Of a DNA stretch of 64,000 nt, positions 25,987 to 34,091 are shown in pieces. The first letter of the stretch is position 1. Each line of letters begins with the position of its first letter. This stretch comes from Burkholderiales bacterium (lineage in GTDB: Bacteria; Pseudomonadota; Gammaproteobacteria; Burkholderiales; Ga0077523). The stretch is from contig JAIESW010000029.1 in NCBI GenBank assembly GCA_019745565.1, positions 1 through 64,000 on the forward strand. Direction: 5' to 3'. A program made the position numbers and the translations under genes. Under the pieces are notes generated by a model, which was not told the origin of the DNA, made no database searches, and worked only from the letters and a program-made list of their open reading frames with translations.

Positions 25987-26709
25987 TCACGCCCGATTCC
26001 CGATGTAGACCTCACGCACCCGCGCATCGGCCAGCACGTCGTCCACGTGTCCTTCGGTAAGCACCGCACCCTGATAGAAGACGGTGATGTCCGCGCCCAG
26101 CATGCGCACGAACTCCATGTCGTGATCGACCACGATCACGGACGCGGTCCTGTTGATCTGGCGGATGAGATTCACCAGGCGTTCCACTTCGGCGCCGGTA
26201 ATGCCGGCGGCGGGCTCGTCCAGCAGCACGAGCCACGGTTCCTGGGCCAGCACGATGCCGATCTCCACCATCTGCCGCTGTCCGTGCGCCAGTTCGCCGA
26301 CCGTGCGACGCGCGATCTCGCCCAGGCCCACTTCCTCGACGACCCGCTGCACCTCGCTGCCGCACCGGTGCCACCCGTGGGTACGGCGGGCGGCGAGCCA
26401 CAGGTTCTCCATCACCGTGAGCCCGTTCATCACCGAGGGCACCTGCGTCTTGATCCCCACGCCCATGCGCACGATGTGATGCGGGCGCAGACCACCGACG
26501 TCGTTGCCGCGGATCAGGATGCGTCCGCTGCCGTGATCGAGCGGATACTGGCCGGTGAGGCATTTGAAGAACGTGCTCTTGCCGGCGCCGTTGGGGCCGA
26601 TCAGGCAGCGCAGTTCGCGTTCGCCCAGGCGGAAGTTCACGCGGTCCACCGCAGTCACCCCGCCGAAGCGCTTGGTGAGTTCGATGGTCTCGACGACGGC
26701 TTCGCTCAC
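25987..26709 (-). CDS. livG: LivG/UrtD-type ABC transporter ATP-binding protein
   Basis: 240 residues. TIELTKRFGGVTAVDRVNF is followed by Walker A GPNGAGKSTFFKCLTG, the Q-loop region GIKTQVPSVMNGLTVMENLW, a signature variant ELAHGQRQMVEIG (in place of LSGGQ) and Walker B WLVLLDEPAAGI. The HGQ(R/K)Q(M/W) signature is typical of urea/amide UrtD-like ATPases. GTG 26709 overlaps the livM stop as GTGA, giving translational coupling. The C-terminal VREVYIGNRA is a normal family ending. It forms the second ATPase with the LivF half of the fusion protein. Confidence 0.92.
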   Translation of the reverse strand: MSEAVVETIELTKRFGGVTAVDRVNFRLGERELRCLIGPNGAGKSTFFKCLTGQYPLDHGSGRILIRGNDVGGLRPHHIVRMGVGIKTQVPSVMNGLTVMENLWLAARRTHGWHRCGSEVQRVVEEVGLGEIARRTVGELAHGQRQMVEIGIVLAQEPWLVLLDEPAAGITGAEVERLVNLIRQINRTASVIVVDHDMEFVRMLGADITVFYQGAVLTEGHVDDVLADARVREVYIGNRA

Positions 26710-27752
26710 GAGGGTCGCACCGGTGCGGCGACGCGCCTGCGCGCGCGCGTGTGGGCCGAGCGTTGTGTCCGGATGCGCGCCCGTCGTCCGAACCAGTACT
26801 GGAGCGCCGGCACGACACCGCGCGGAATCGCCAGCACCACGACCACCAGGATGAAGCCGAGGATCAGCGAGTTGTCGATGACGGTCTGCTCGCTCAACAG
26901 CAGCTTCAGCATGCCGAGCACGATGGCGCCCAGGATCGGCCCGACCAGGGTGCCGAGCCCCCCGACGATGACCCAGATGATGACTTCTGCGGCCGAGCGC
27001 AGGCTGAACACGCTCGGCGTCACGATCTCGGCCCAGTTGGCGAACAGACAGCCGGCGAGTCCGGCCATGGCGGCGCTGATCGAGAAAATCGCGGTCTTGT
27101 ACGCCGGCACACTGTAGCCGAGCAGTTCGCAGCGGCCCTCGTTCTCGCGGATGCCCACCAGCACCCTGCCGAACGAGCGGGCGAGGATCCAGCGGCAGAT
27201 GAGATAGCAGCCGAGCAGCGCGACGGCGGCGACGTAGTACATGGGGACGCCGAACAACGAGACGTCGGGCAGCCCCGGCACGTTCAGCACCGGGAAGCCG
27301 GGGATGCCATTGAAGCCGCCGAGCCGCGCGTCGCCGATCGCGTACTTGTCGCCGGCGGTGGCGCTCATGAACTTGAACAGGATCAGGCTCACCACCAGCG
27401 TGATCACGCCCATGTACACGTCGCTGATGCGGCCGTAGAACATCATCGCCCCGATGATCGCGGCGACGATGGCGGGGATCAGGATGGCGAGCAGCAACGG
27501 CACGGTGCTCTCGCCGATGTTGACGACCGCGATCGCATACACGTACGCGCCCAGGCCGAAGTAGGCCGTGTGGCCGAACGACAGCAGGCCCGCATAGCCC
27601 CACATGAGTCCGAGGGACAGCGCGAACAGCGCCCACACGAGCAGGATCGTGGGCGTGTGGGTATCGAAGAAGGCCGGCCAGACCAGGATGATGGCCGCGC
27701 CGAGCAGGAACCAGCCCCAGCGCATCTGCCCGATGGACGGCCAGACCTTCAC
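26706..27752 (-). CDS. livM: LivM/UrtC-type ABC permease
   Basis: 348 residues, polytopic. GLMWGYAGLLSFGHTAYFGL is the conserved N-terminal LivM segment, and VGGLGTLVGPILGAIVLG is the coupling loop. A basic C-terminal tail (RRARIRTQRSAHTRARRR) is longer than usual and probably cytoplasmic. GTG 27752 overlaps the livH stop (GTGA), and the stop overlaps livG the same way, so three genes are translationally coupled. The longer open frame to 28463 is the shadow of livH. Confidence 0.9.
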   Translation of the reverse strand: MKVWPSIGQMRWGWFLLGAAIILVWPAFFDTHTPTILLVWALFALSLGLMWGYAGLLSFGHTAYFGLGAYVYAIAVVNIGESTVPLLLAILIPAIVAAIIGAMMFYGRISDVYMGVITLVVSLILFKFMSATAGDKYAIGDARLGGFNGIPGFPVLNVPGLPDVSLFGVPMYYVAAVALLGCYLICRWILARSFGRVLVGIRENEGRCELLGYSVPAYKTAIFSISAAMAGLAGCLFANWAEIVTPSVFSLRSAAEVIIWVIVGGLGTLVGPILGAIVLGMLKLLLSEQTVIDNSLILGFILVVVVLAIPRGVVPALQYWFGRRARIRTQRSAHTRARRRVAAPVRPS

Positions 27753-28618
27753 TGGCTGTTCCGTAAGAAGCGGCCGCTGATGCCGGTGGGCATCAGCCGC
27801 AACAGCACGATGGCGAGCGCCAGCATGACGATGTCGCCCAGTACCGGTCCGGAGGCGAACGACACGATCTGGCTGATGGTGCCGAACAGCACCGAACTGG
27901 TGAGGGTGCCCGAGATCACGGCCCCCGAGCCGCCGGTGATCACGGCGATGAACGATTGGGCGATGTAGCCGCCGCCGGAGGCGGGCAGCAGGCCTGTGAG
28001 CGGCGCCAGCACGCCGCCGGCGAAGCCGGACAGCGCGGCACCGATGGTGAAGGTCACCATGTACACCGTACGCGGGTTGTAGCCGAGGGAGGAAGCGACG
28101 TCGGCGCTCTGCATGGCACCGCGCGCGATCAGACCGAGGCGCGTGTAGCGCAGCACCAGCCACATGCCGATGTAGAGCGCGATGGTGACGCCGATGATGA
28201 ACAGGTTGTAGCCGCCCATCTGGTAGGCCCCGAGCTGGTAGCCGGGAATGGGCGTGGGTACGTTCACGGCCGAGCTGCCGAAGATCAGCGTGACAATGCC
28301 GATCAGCAGCAACGAGAGGCCCCACGTCGCCAGCATGGTGTCGATCATCCGACCGTACAGGAAGCGGATGACCAGCCGCTCGACGATCAGTCCCACGAGC
28401 CCCACCACGATGGGCGCGATCACCAGCATGGAGAACCAGAGATCGATGCCGGCACGCTGGCACGCGAGCGTCGTGTAGCCGCCCAGCATGACGAACTCGC
28501 CGTGGGCGAGGTTGATGACGCGCATCATCCCGAACACGACCGCGAGCCCGGCACTCACCAGCGCGATGAACGAGATCATGTACAGGATCTCGAGGATGAC
28601 GACGGCGGCGTAGTCCAA
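27749..28618 (-). CDS. livH: LivH/UrtB-type ABC permease
   Basis: 289 residues, polytopic. SFIALVSAGLAVVFGMMRVI and NLAHGEFVMLGGYTTLACQ are the family start, and AVITGGSGAVISGTLTSSVL is the C-terminal coupling region. ATG 28618 follows the binding-protein gene by 83 bases on the same strand. Together with LivM it forms the channel of the island's importer. Confidence 0.92.
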   Translation of the reverse strand: MDYAAVVILEILYMISFIALVSAGLAVVFGMMRVINLAHGEFVMLGGYTTLACQRAGIDLWFSMLVIAPIVVGLVGLIVERLVIRFLYGRMIDTMLATWGLSLLLIGIVTLIFGSSAVNVPTPIPGYQLGAYQMGGYNLFIIGVTIALYIGMWLVLRYTRLGLIARGAMQSADVASSLGYNPRTVYMVTFTIGAALSGFAGGVLAPLTGLLPASGGGYIAQSFIAVITGGSGAVISGTLTSSVLFGTISQIVSFASGPVLGDIVMLALAIVLLRLMPTGISGRFLRNSQ

Positions 28619-28625
28619 GGGAGGA

Positions 28626-28650
28626 GGGGCTGGGGACTAGGGGCTAGGGG
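28626..28650. repeat. Short tandem GGGGACTA/GGGGCTA repeat
   Basis: Repeats of GGGGCT/GGGGACTA type between livH and the binding-protein gene, just upstream of livH. Low-complexity sequence of uncertain meaning; it may influence the livH leader. Confidence 0.4.
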
Positions 28651-28664
28651 AAAGGCAGGGTCGT

Positions 28665-28686
28665 GGGGGCGACGGGCGTCGCCCCC
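28665..28686 (-). terminator. Hairpin after the binding-protein gene
   Basis: GGGGGCGAC (28665-28673) pairs with GTCGCCCCC (28678-28686) over a four-base loop, sixteen bases beyond the stop of the binding-protein gene. There is no T-run. In Liv-type operons such hairpins commonly protect the abundant binding-protein mRNA from decay while letting some transcription through to the permeases. Confidence 0.5.
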
Positions 28687-28701
28687 GTGCTTCGCGACGA
28701 C

Positions 28702-29928
28702 CTAGATCTTCACTTCGTACTGCTTGTTGTCGTTCGGGTTCTTGATGAGGTCGCAGTACTGCGCCGTGTCCGCGGGCGGACGCTGCTTGACGGTGTTGAT
28801 GATGGTGAGCTTCTGGTTCTTCACTTCCATCAGGTGGATGTCGAGCGCGGCGTGGTGGGTCTTGGGATCGATGGTGACCGTGCCCGCCGGGCCTTCGATG
28901 GAGATGCCGGACTCGACCGCTTTCAGCATCGCCTCGCGTTCGAGCGAACCGGCCTTCTTCACCGCCGCGGCCCAGGCGTAGATGCCCTGGTACTGCGACA
29001 CGGCGATCTCGTGCACGATCTTGGTGTCGCCGAAGCGCTTCTTCCAGCGGGCCAGGAATTCCAGGTTCGCGGGCGACTGGGCCTCCTGGCTGTAGTTGCC
29101 GGCGATCACGATGCCGTCGCCTTCCGCCGGGGACAGCGCGAGGTGCTCGTTGCCCACGCCGAACGTCGTGGAGGTGAGCGGGATCTTCTTGTTCATGCCC
29201 GACGCGGCCCACTGGCGGAAGAACGCCATGTGCGCGCCGCCCACGAGGGCCGCGACCACGAAGTTCGGGTTGGCCTGCTGGATCTTGGCGATGGTCGAGC
29301 CGAAATCCGCGACGTCCAGCGGGAAGAAGTCGGTGGAGGCGACCGTGCCCTTGCGCTCCTTGATGTAGTACTGCAGCCACTTGGCGGTGATCTGCCCGTA
29401 GTTGTAGTCGGCCGCAAGGACCACGACCTTGTTGCCCCACTTCTTCATCGCGTAGTCGACGATCGGTTCCACCGCCTGCGCCGGCGTGGTGCCGGTCACG
29501 ACGCAGTTGCGGTCGCACACGCCGCCTTCGTACAGCACGTTGTAGAAGTACAGCGTGTTGGCGCGCTTGAAGGTCTGGCGGATGGCTTCACGCGATGCGG
29601 AGGTGATGCCGCCGTGCACGACGTCGACCTTGTCGGTGCGGGCGAGCTGCTGCGCGAATTTGGTGTAGAGCGCGATGTCCGACTGCGTGTCGTACTGGAT
29701 CGCCTTGATCTTGCGACCCAGCAGGCCGCCGGCCGCGTTCAGTTCCTCCACCGCCAGCGTGGTGGCCATCACCATCGGCTTGCCGTAGATGTCGAGATTG
29801 CCCGAGTTGTCGAGTACCGACCCGAGCAGGATGTCCTTGCCCTGGGCAAAAGCCGAAACCGCACCGAGACTGCCGGTTACCGCGAGAGCGCCGGTGGCGC
29901 CCAGAAAGTCCCGCCTAGAAACCCTCAT
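28702..29928 (-). CDS. FmdD/UrtA-type amide or urea substrate-binding protein, Tat-exported
   Basis: 408 residues. The N-terminus RVSRRDFLGATGALAVTG is a twin-arginine signal (SRRDFLG), cleaved near AFAQG. The mature part (ILLGSVLDNSGNLDIYGKPM, VLAADYNYGQITAKWLQYY, STTFGVGNEHLALSP) matches the amide/urea-binding branch of Peripla_BP_5 proteins. ATG 29928 follows AGGGAG at seven bases; the further-upstream ATG 29961 is unnecessary. It delivers ligand to the LivHM channel encoded downstream. Tat use implies folding, perhaps oligomerisation, before export. Confidence 0.9.
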   Translation of the reverse strand: MRVSRRDFLGATGALAVTGSLGAVSAFAQGKDILLGSVLDNSGNLDIYGKPMVMATTLAVEELNAAGGLLGRKIKAIQYDTQSDIALYTKFAQQLARTDKVDVVHGGITSASREAIRQTFKRANTLYFYNVLYEGGVCDRNCVVTGTTPAQAVEPIVDYAMKKWGNKVVVLAADYNYGQITAKWLQYYIKERKGTVASTDFFPLDVADFGSTIAKIQQANPNFVVAALVGGAHMAFFRQWAASGMNKKIPLTSTTFGVGNEHLALSPAEGDGIVIAGNYSQEAQSPANLEFLARWKKRFGDTKIVHEIAVSQYQGIYAWAAAVKKAGSLEREAMLKAVESGISIEGPAGTVTIDPKTHHAALDIHLMEVKNQKLTIINTVKQRPPADTAQYCDLIKNPNDNKQYEVKI

Positions 29929-30008
29929 GTCGTGCTCCCTGTGGTTTTTCCGACGAAGCATGCGGAACGATTCAACGCCGTCGGCGCGATGAACGGACCT
30001 GGGACCAC

Positions 30009-31610
30009 CTATTTCTTGGCGTCGCCGCCTTCGGACTTGGGCAGTGCGCCGGAGAAGTCGTAGCCGATGGATTCGCCGATGCTCTTCAGGGCGGGCAGCT
30101 GCAGCGCCATGCCGAGGATGCTGTCCATGACCTGATTGATCGGGGGGCGGGGCGAGCCGCCGGCGTCGCCGACCGTCGTGCCGCCGGGCTGGCCCGGAGC
30201 GCCGTTGAACCCGCTCACCTGATGGATGCGGATGCTGTCGATCTTCTCGGCCGGCTTCATCATCTGCGCGACGATCTCCGGCAGCTTGTCGAGGCGATAG
30301 CGCTCCAGCTCGAGGTGCATGAGGCTTTCGGTGCGCGAGTTCTCGGCCTTGATGCGGGCGGCCGCGCCCTCGGATTCCGCGAGCAGCTTGGCGCGTTCGG
30401 CCTCGGCCAGGGTGCGGGTTGCCTGCGATTCGGCCTGCGCGCGCTTGATGAGCACGGCGGCTTCGGTCTCGGCATTGGCGGAGGCGGTCTCGCCTTCTTC
30501 CATGACACGCTTGGCCGCGATCTCACGCGAGCGGTCGGCCACGGCGCGTTCGCGTTCGGTCTGCACGTGTTCCTGCGCGAGCACGATCTCGGTGCGGGCG
30601 ATCTCGGCCTGGGCCTGCGCCTTCGCCTCCTCGACGTGCTTGCCGGCGAGCTGGATCGAGCTTTCCACCTTGCGCAGCTCGGAGTTCAACTGGGCTTCGA
30701 TCTCGAGCTTGCGCAACTCACGCTGCTTGGTGATCTCGAGCGCCTTGGTCTCGCGCTCGCGTTCGATGCGGGCATTCTCCGTGGCGACCATGGCCTGCTC
30801 GCGGGCGCGGGCGGTCTCGGCGTCGGTGGAGGCCTTCACTTTCTCGATCTCGAGGCGCTGGCTGAGCTGGGCCTGCTCCTCCTCCTGCGCGAGCACCAGC
30901 CGGCGCTTGGTCGCGTCGAGCTGGGTCTGGCGCACCGCGATCTCGGCTTCGGCCTCGATCTCCGTGCGCTTCTTGCGGTTGCTGGAGATGATCTCCGCCA
31001 GCTTGCGCATCCCGACGGCGTTGAACGCGTTGTTCTCGTCCAGCGCCGCGAACGGCGCCTGGTCCAGCCGTGTGAGGGAGACGGAGTCGAGCAGCACGCC
31101 GTTGTGCTGCAGATTCTCGCGCAGCATCTCGGCCACACGGTGCACGAACTCGCCGCGCTTCTCGTGCAGGCTGTCCATGGTCTCGGCGGCGGCCACGGAC
31201 TGCAGCGCGTCCACGAAGCGGCCTTCGAGAAGGTTGCGGATGCCTTCGGGGTTGAACGAGCGCGAGCCGATCGCCTGGGCGGCGGTGGCGATGCCTTCGA
31301 TGGACGGCAGTACGCGCACGTAGAACTCGAGCTCCACGTCCACGCGGATACGGTCGGTCGTGATCAGCGACTTGTCGCCGGTGCGCCGCACCTCCACACG
31401 GATGGTGCGCATGTTGATCTCGTCCACCTTGTGCAGGAACGGGAGCGCCAGGCAGCCGCCCGAGATCACGATGCGCTGACCGCCGAAACCGGTGCGGACC
31501 AGCGCGACGTCGCGCGAGGATTTCCGGTAGAAGCGGTTCAGGAAAACGACGACGATCGCGATCGCGACGATCGCGATGACGATACCGAGAAGCCAACCGA
31601 GCACGACCAT
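30009..31610 (-). CDS. yqiK: Flotillin-like SPFH/PHB-domain membrane protein (YqiK family)
   Basis: 533 residues. A single N-terminal membrane segment (GWLLGIVIAIVAIAIVVVFL) is followed by an SPFH domain (DVALVRTGFGGQRIVISGG, FYVRVLPSIEGIATAAQAIG) to about residue 200. A long Ala/Glu/Arg-rich coiled coil runs about 205-420, and a Gly/Pro-containing tail follows (VSGFNGAPGQPGGTT). The layout and the LITTDRIRVDVELEFYVRV pattern fit YqiK-type flotillins, which scaffold ordered inner-membrane microdomains. ATG 31610 starts just before the membrane helix. It may cooperate with the envelope protease encoded upstream. Its own downstream region has no clear terminator. Confidence 0.9.
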   Translation of the reverse strand: MVVLGWLLGIVIAIVAIAIVVVFLNRFYRKSSRDVALVRTGFGGQRIVISGGCLALPFLHKVDEINMRTIRVEVRRTGDKSLITTDRIRVDVELEFYVRVLPSIEGIATAAQAIGSRSFNPEGIRNLLEGRFVDALQSVAAAETMDSLHEKRGEFVHRVAEMLRENLQHNGVLLDSVSLTRLDQAPFAALDENNAFNAVGMRKLAEIISSNRKKRTEIEAEAEIAVRQTQLDATKRRLVLAQEEEQAQLSQRLEIEKVKASTDAETARAREQAMVATENARIERERETKALEITKQRELRKLEIEAQLNSELRKVESSIQLAGKHVEEAKAQAQAEIARTEIVLAQEHVQTERERAVADRSREIAAKRVMEEGETASANAETEAAVLIKRAQAESQATRTLAEAERAKLLAESEGAAARIKAENSRTESLMHLELERYRLDKLPEIVAQMMKPAEKIDSIRIHQVSGFNGAPGQPGGTTVGDAGGSPRPPINQVMDSILGMALQLPALKSIGESIGYDFSGALPKSEGGDAKK

Positions 31611-31728
31611 CGCGACGCTCTCCCTCTCACCGTAGACCAGCGCGGGGAGTATGAGCGCGGGATATTTTCCATGTCAAGGAACGAACCGGCATGGTGCACG
31701 CGGGTCGCGAACGGTGCACCGGCGCCCG

Positions 31729-31760
31729 AAAAAAAAGGGGTGCCGCTCGCGCGGCACCCC
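31729..31760 (-). terminator. Rho-independent terminator of the Do-protease gene
   Basis: On the minus strand, a perfect 9-bp GGGGTGCCG/CGGCACCCC stem (31760-31752 and 31745-31737) with a six-base loop is followed by eight T residues (31736-31729). It begins about 21 bases after the protease stop, a textbook intrinsic terminator separating it from yqiK. Confidence 0.9.
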
Positions 31761-31781
31761 TCGGACATTCCCGCCCGGCAT

Positions 31782-33209
31782 TTAGCCGAGCGGCACGGGA
31801 ATGAAGATCCGGGCGTCGTCCCGCTGCACCAGCAGCGCCACGTGCTTGCCGGCCTTCGCCACGATGTCGCGCAGTTGCTCGACCGACTTCACCAGGGTGC
31901 CGTTGACCGAGACGATGACGTCGCCCTGCTGGATGCCGGCCTTCGCCGCGGCGCCGTCGACGTCTTCGACCACCAGGCCGTTGGTGAGACCCACCTGGGC
32001 ACGTTCCGCCGGCGACAGCGGCCGGACGCCGAGGCCCAGCTTGCCGCCGGCAGCGGACTCGGTCTTGTTCAAGGCAACGCGGTCCGTCGGCAGCGACCCC
32101 AGCGTCACGTCGACCGAGCGCACGTCACCCTTGCGCCAGACCTTGAGCGTGGTGTGCGAACCCGGCTGCATGCGTGCGATCTGTGCCGGCAGTTCGGTCG
32201 ACGTGTTCACGGGGTCGTCGCCGACCTGCACGATCACGTCCCCCGGCTGCAGGCCCGCCTTCTGGGCCGGACTCCCCGCCGTCACGTCGCTCACCAGCGC
32301 GCCTTCCGGATGCTTCATGCCGAAGGAGTCGGCGAGGCCCTGGTTGACGTCCTGTACCGTGACACCGAGGAAGCCGCGGGTCACCTTGCCATGGGCCAGG
32401 ATCTGGTCCTTGACCTGGTTCGCCACCTCGATCGGGATCGCGAACGACAGGCCCTGGTAGCCGCCGGTGCGGCTGAAGATCTGCGAGTTGATCCCGATCA
32501 CTTCGCCGGCCGTGTTGAACAGCGGGCCGCCGGAGTTGCCGGGGTTCACCGCCACGTCGGTCTGCAGGAACGGGACGTAGGTCTCGTTCGGCAGCGCGCG
32601 GCTCTTGGCGCTGACGATGCCGGCGGTCACGGTGTTGGCGAGGCCGTAGGGCGAACCGATCGCGAGCACCCAGTCGCCGACGCGCGCATTGCGTGCGTCC
32701 CCCAGCTTGACGACCGGCAGGTCGCGCGCGTCGATGCGCAGCACCGCCACATCGGTCTGCTTGTCGACCCCGATCACCTTGGCGGTGAACTCGCGGCGGT
32801 CGGTCAGGCGCACGGTCACTTCCTGCGCACCGTCCACCACGTGGGCGTTGGTGAGAATCACGCCGTCGGTGCTCACGATGAAGCCGGAACCGAGGCCCTG
32901 CCGCGGTTGCTGCGGGCCGGGCGCGAAGCGGCGGAAGAGGGGCGGCAGCCCATTGTCGTCATCGTCGTCATTGCTCGCGGCACTGGCCTTGCCGACGACG
33001 CTCACGTTGACGACGGCGTTACCGTACTGGGCGACGATGCTCGCGAAATCCGGCAGCGCCACGGGGTTGGAGGCCGTGGTCGTGGCCGCGGCGCGGGCCG
33101 GCTCGACGAGCTGGACGTTGTGCGTCTCGGACGCGACGAGCTGATAGCCGCCCCCGATCACGCCGGCGAGGGCGAGGACGGTGACGATGCGCTTCAGGTT
33201 GGTTCTCAT
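31782..33209 (-). CDS. mucD: Do-family (DegP/MucD-like) periplasmic serine protease
   Basis: 475 residues. An N-terminal signal or anchor (IVTVLALAGVIGGGYQLVA) is followed by a trypsin-like domain with the full triad: His in TNAHVVDG, Asp in QTDVAVLRID, Ser in GNSGGPLF. Two PDZ domains follow at about residues 275-360 (GFLGVTVQDVN) and 385-475 (LGLGVRPLSPAERAQVG). It degrades or chaperones misfolded envelope proteins. An Asp run (SNDDDDDNG) sits in the LA-type loop before the protease core. The gene is divergent from a response regulator, with candidate operator boxes between them. The exact paralogue name (DegP, DegQ or MucD) is uncertain. Confidence 0.92.
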   Translation of the reverse strand: MRTNLKRIVTVLALAGVIGGGYQLVASETHNVQLVEPARAAATTTASNPVALPDFASIVAQYGNAVVNVSVVGKASAASNDDDDDNGLPPLFRRFAPGPQQPRQGLGSGFIVSTDGVILTNAHVVDGAQEVTVRLTDRREFTAKVIGVDKQTDVAVLRIDARDLPVVKLGDARNARVGDWVLAIGSPYGLANTVTAGIVSAKSRALPNETYVPFLQTDVAVNPGNSGGPLFNTAGEVIGINSQIFSRTGGYQGLSFAIPIEVANQVKDQILAHGKVTRGFLGVTVQDVNQGLADSFGMKHPEGALVSDVTAGSPAQKAGLQPGDVIVQVGDDPVNTSTELPAQIARMQPGSHTTLKVWRKGDVRSVDVTLGSLPTDRVALNKTESAAGGKLGLGVRPLSPAERAQVGLTNGLVVEDVDGAAAKAGIQQGDVIVSVNGTLVKSVEQLRDIVAKAGKHVALLVQRDDARIFIPVPLG

Positions 33210-33233
33210 GGGTTAGGGCTCCGTTCGTTGGGA

Positions 33234-33247
33234 TGCGGATATCCGCA
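33234..33247. promoter_or_regulatory. 14-base perfect palindrome in the protease leader
   Basis: TGCGGATATCCGCA (33234-33247) lies 25 bases upstream of the protease start codon on the minus strand. It may be a repressor site or an mRNA leader hairpin. Confidence 0.35.
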
Positions 33248-33271
33248 CGGAAGCCAATATGAAGACGCAAG

Positions 33272-33288
33272 CTTAGGGGTTGCTTAAG
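33272..33288 (+). promoter_or_regulatory. PmrA/QseB-like tandem box 1 (protease side)
   Basis: CTTAGG, five bases, CTTAAG fits the direct-repeat pattern (hexamers 11 bases apart) bound by PmrA/QseB-type OmpR-family regulators. It overlaps the expected -35 position of a minus-strand promoter whose -10 could be CATATT (33262-33257), upstream of the Do protease. Confidence 0.5.
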
Positions 33289-33293
33289 GCGCT

Positions 33294-33346
33294 GCCCCAC
33301 CCTGACCCTCCCCCGGCAAAGCCGGGGAAGGTCGGGATGGGGGCGG
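33294..33346. repeat. REP-like hairpin element
   Basis: CCCCACCCTGACCCTCCCCC and GGGGAAGGTCGGGATGGGGG are inverted arms around GGCAAAGCC. Same family as 23219-23392 and 25882-25971. It lies exactly between two PmrA-like boxes in the divergent promoter region, so it probably inserted there. Confidence 0.8.
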
Positions 33347-33349
33347 CCT

Positions 33350-33366
33350 CTTAAGCAACTCCTAAG
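33350..33366 (-). promoter_or_regulatory. PmrA/QseB-like tandem box 2 (response-regulator side)
   Basis: Read on the minus strand: CTTAGG, five bases, CTTAAG, matching box 1 at 16 of 17 positions. It ends just before the expected -35 region of a plus-strand promoter with TATCAT (33390-33395) as -10, upstream of the response regulator. This suits autoregulation by that regulator. Confidence 0.5.
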
Positions 33367-33422
33367 GTCTCGCAAGCACAGTGGGGCGCTATCATCGTTC
33401 GTCGTGCGCAGGGGAGGAGCAT

Positions 33423-34091
33423 TTGAGACTGCTGCTGGTGGAAGACGATCCGATGATCGGCAAGAGCGTGCAGGCCTGGCTCAAGGGTCAGGGCTATGCC
33501 GTCGACTGGGTCCGTGACGGCGTGGCAGCCGATCTCTCGGTGCGCGACACCGAATACGATCTCGTGTTGCTCGATCTCGGCCTGCCGCGCAAGGACGGAC
33601 AGGACGTACTCGCCGGCCTGCGCGCGAATCATCGCGACATGCCGGTGCTCGTGCTGACCGCGCGCGACGCCGTGCGCGACCGCGTGCGCAGCCTCGATGC
33701 CGGAGCGGACGACTATCTGGTGAAGCCCTTCGATCTGGATGAGCTGTCGGCGCGCGTGCGCGCGCTGCTGCGACGGCGATCGGGTCGGGCCGAACCCGTC
33801 ATCGAGTACGGCGACCTCAAGGTCGATCCGGCGAGCCGCGAGGTGACGGTCGACGGCAAGGCGGTGCAGCTCTCGGCTCGTGAATACGCCTTGCTGCTGG
33901 CTTTGCTGGAATCCATCGGTGTACCGCTGTCGCGCACGCAGCTCGAGGAGAAGGTGTACGGCTGGGGTGAGGAAGTGGAAAGCAACGCGATCGAGGTGCA
34001 CGTGCACGCGTTGCGTCGCAAGCTCGGCGTCGACCTCATACGCACCGTTCGAGGTGTCGGCTACATGATTCCGCGGCGGGCCGCATCGTGA
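33423..34091 (+). CDS. OmpR-family response regulator (QseB/PmrA/TctD-like)
   Basis: 222 residues. The receiver domain has acidic residues EDD near 7-9, phosphoacceptor Asp in DLVLLDLGLPRKDG, Thr in VLVLTARD and Lys in DDYLVKPFDLDEL. A winged-helix DNA-binding domain follows from about 125 (LSAREYALLLALLE, SNAIEVHVHALRRKLG, IRTVRGVGYMI). TTG 33423 is chosen because LRLLLVEDD begins there, and GGGGAGGAG sits six to fourteen bases upstream. No ATG is available. The stop overlaps the kinase GTG. Tandem CTTAAG-type boxes upstream suggest that it regulates its own operon and the divergent protease gene. Confidence 0.92.
   Translation: MRLLLVEDDPMIGKSVQAWLKGQGYAVDWVRDGVAADLSVRDTEYDLVLLDLGLPRKDGQDVLAGLRANHRDMPVLVLTARDAVRDRVRSLDAGADDYLVKPFDLDELSARVRALLRRRSGRAEPVIEYGDLKVDPASREVTVDGKAVQLSAREYALLLALLESIGVPLSRTQLEEKVYGWGEEVESNAIEVHVHALRRKLGVDLIRTVRGVGYMIPRRAAS

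Noticed and set aside
25878..26069. Upstream extension of the LivF-amidase frame to 26069
   Set aside because: The extension translates the REP-like repeat and part of livG; family sequence begins after ATG 25877.
27753..28463. Extension of livM to a 585-codon frame
   Set aside because: The added part overlaps livH in another frame and has no permease sequence; GTG 27752 overlaps the livH stop as in neighbouring genes.
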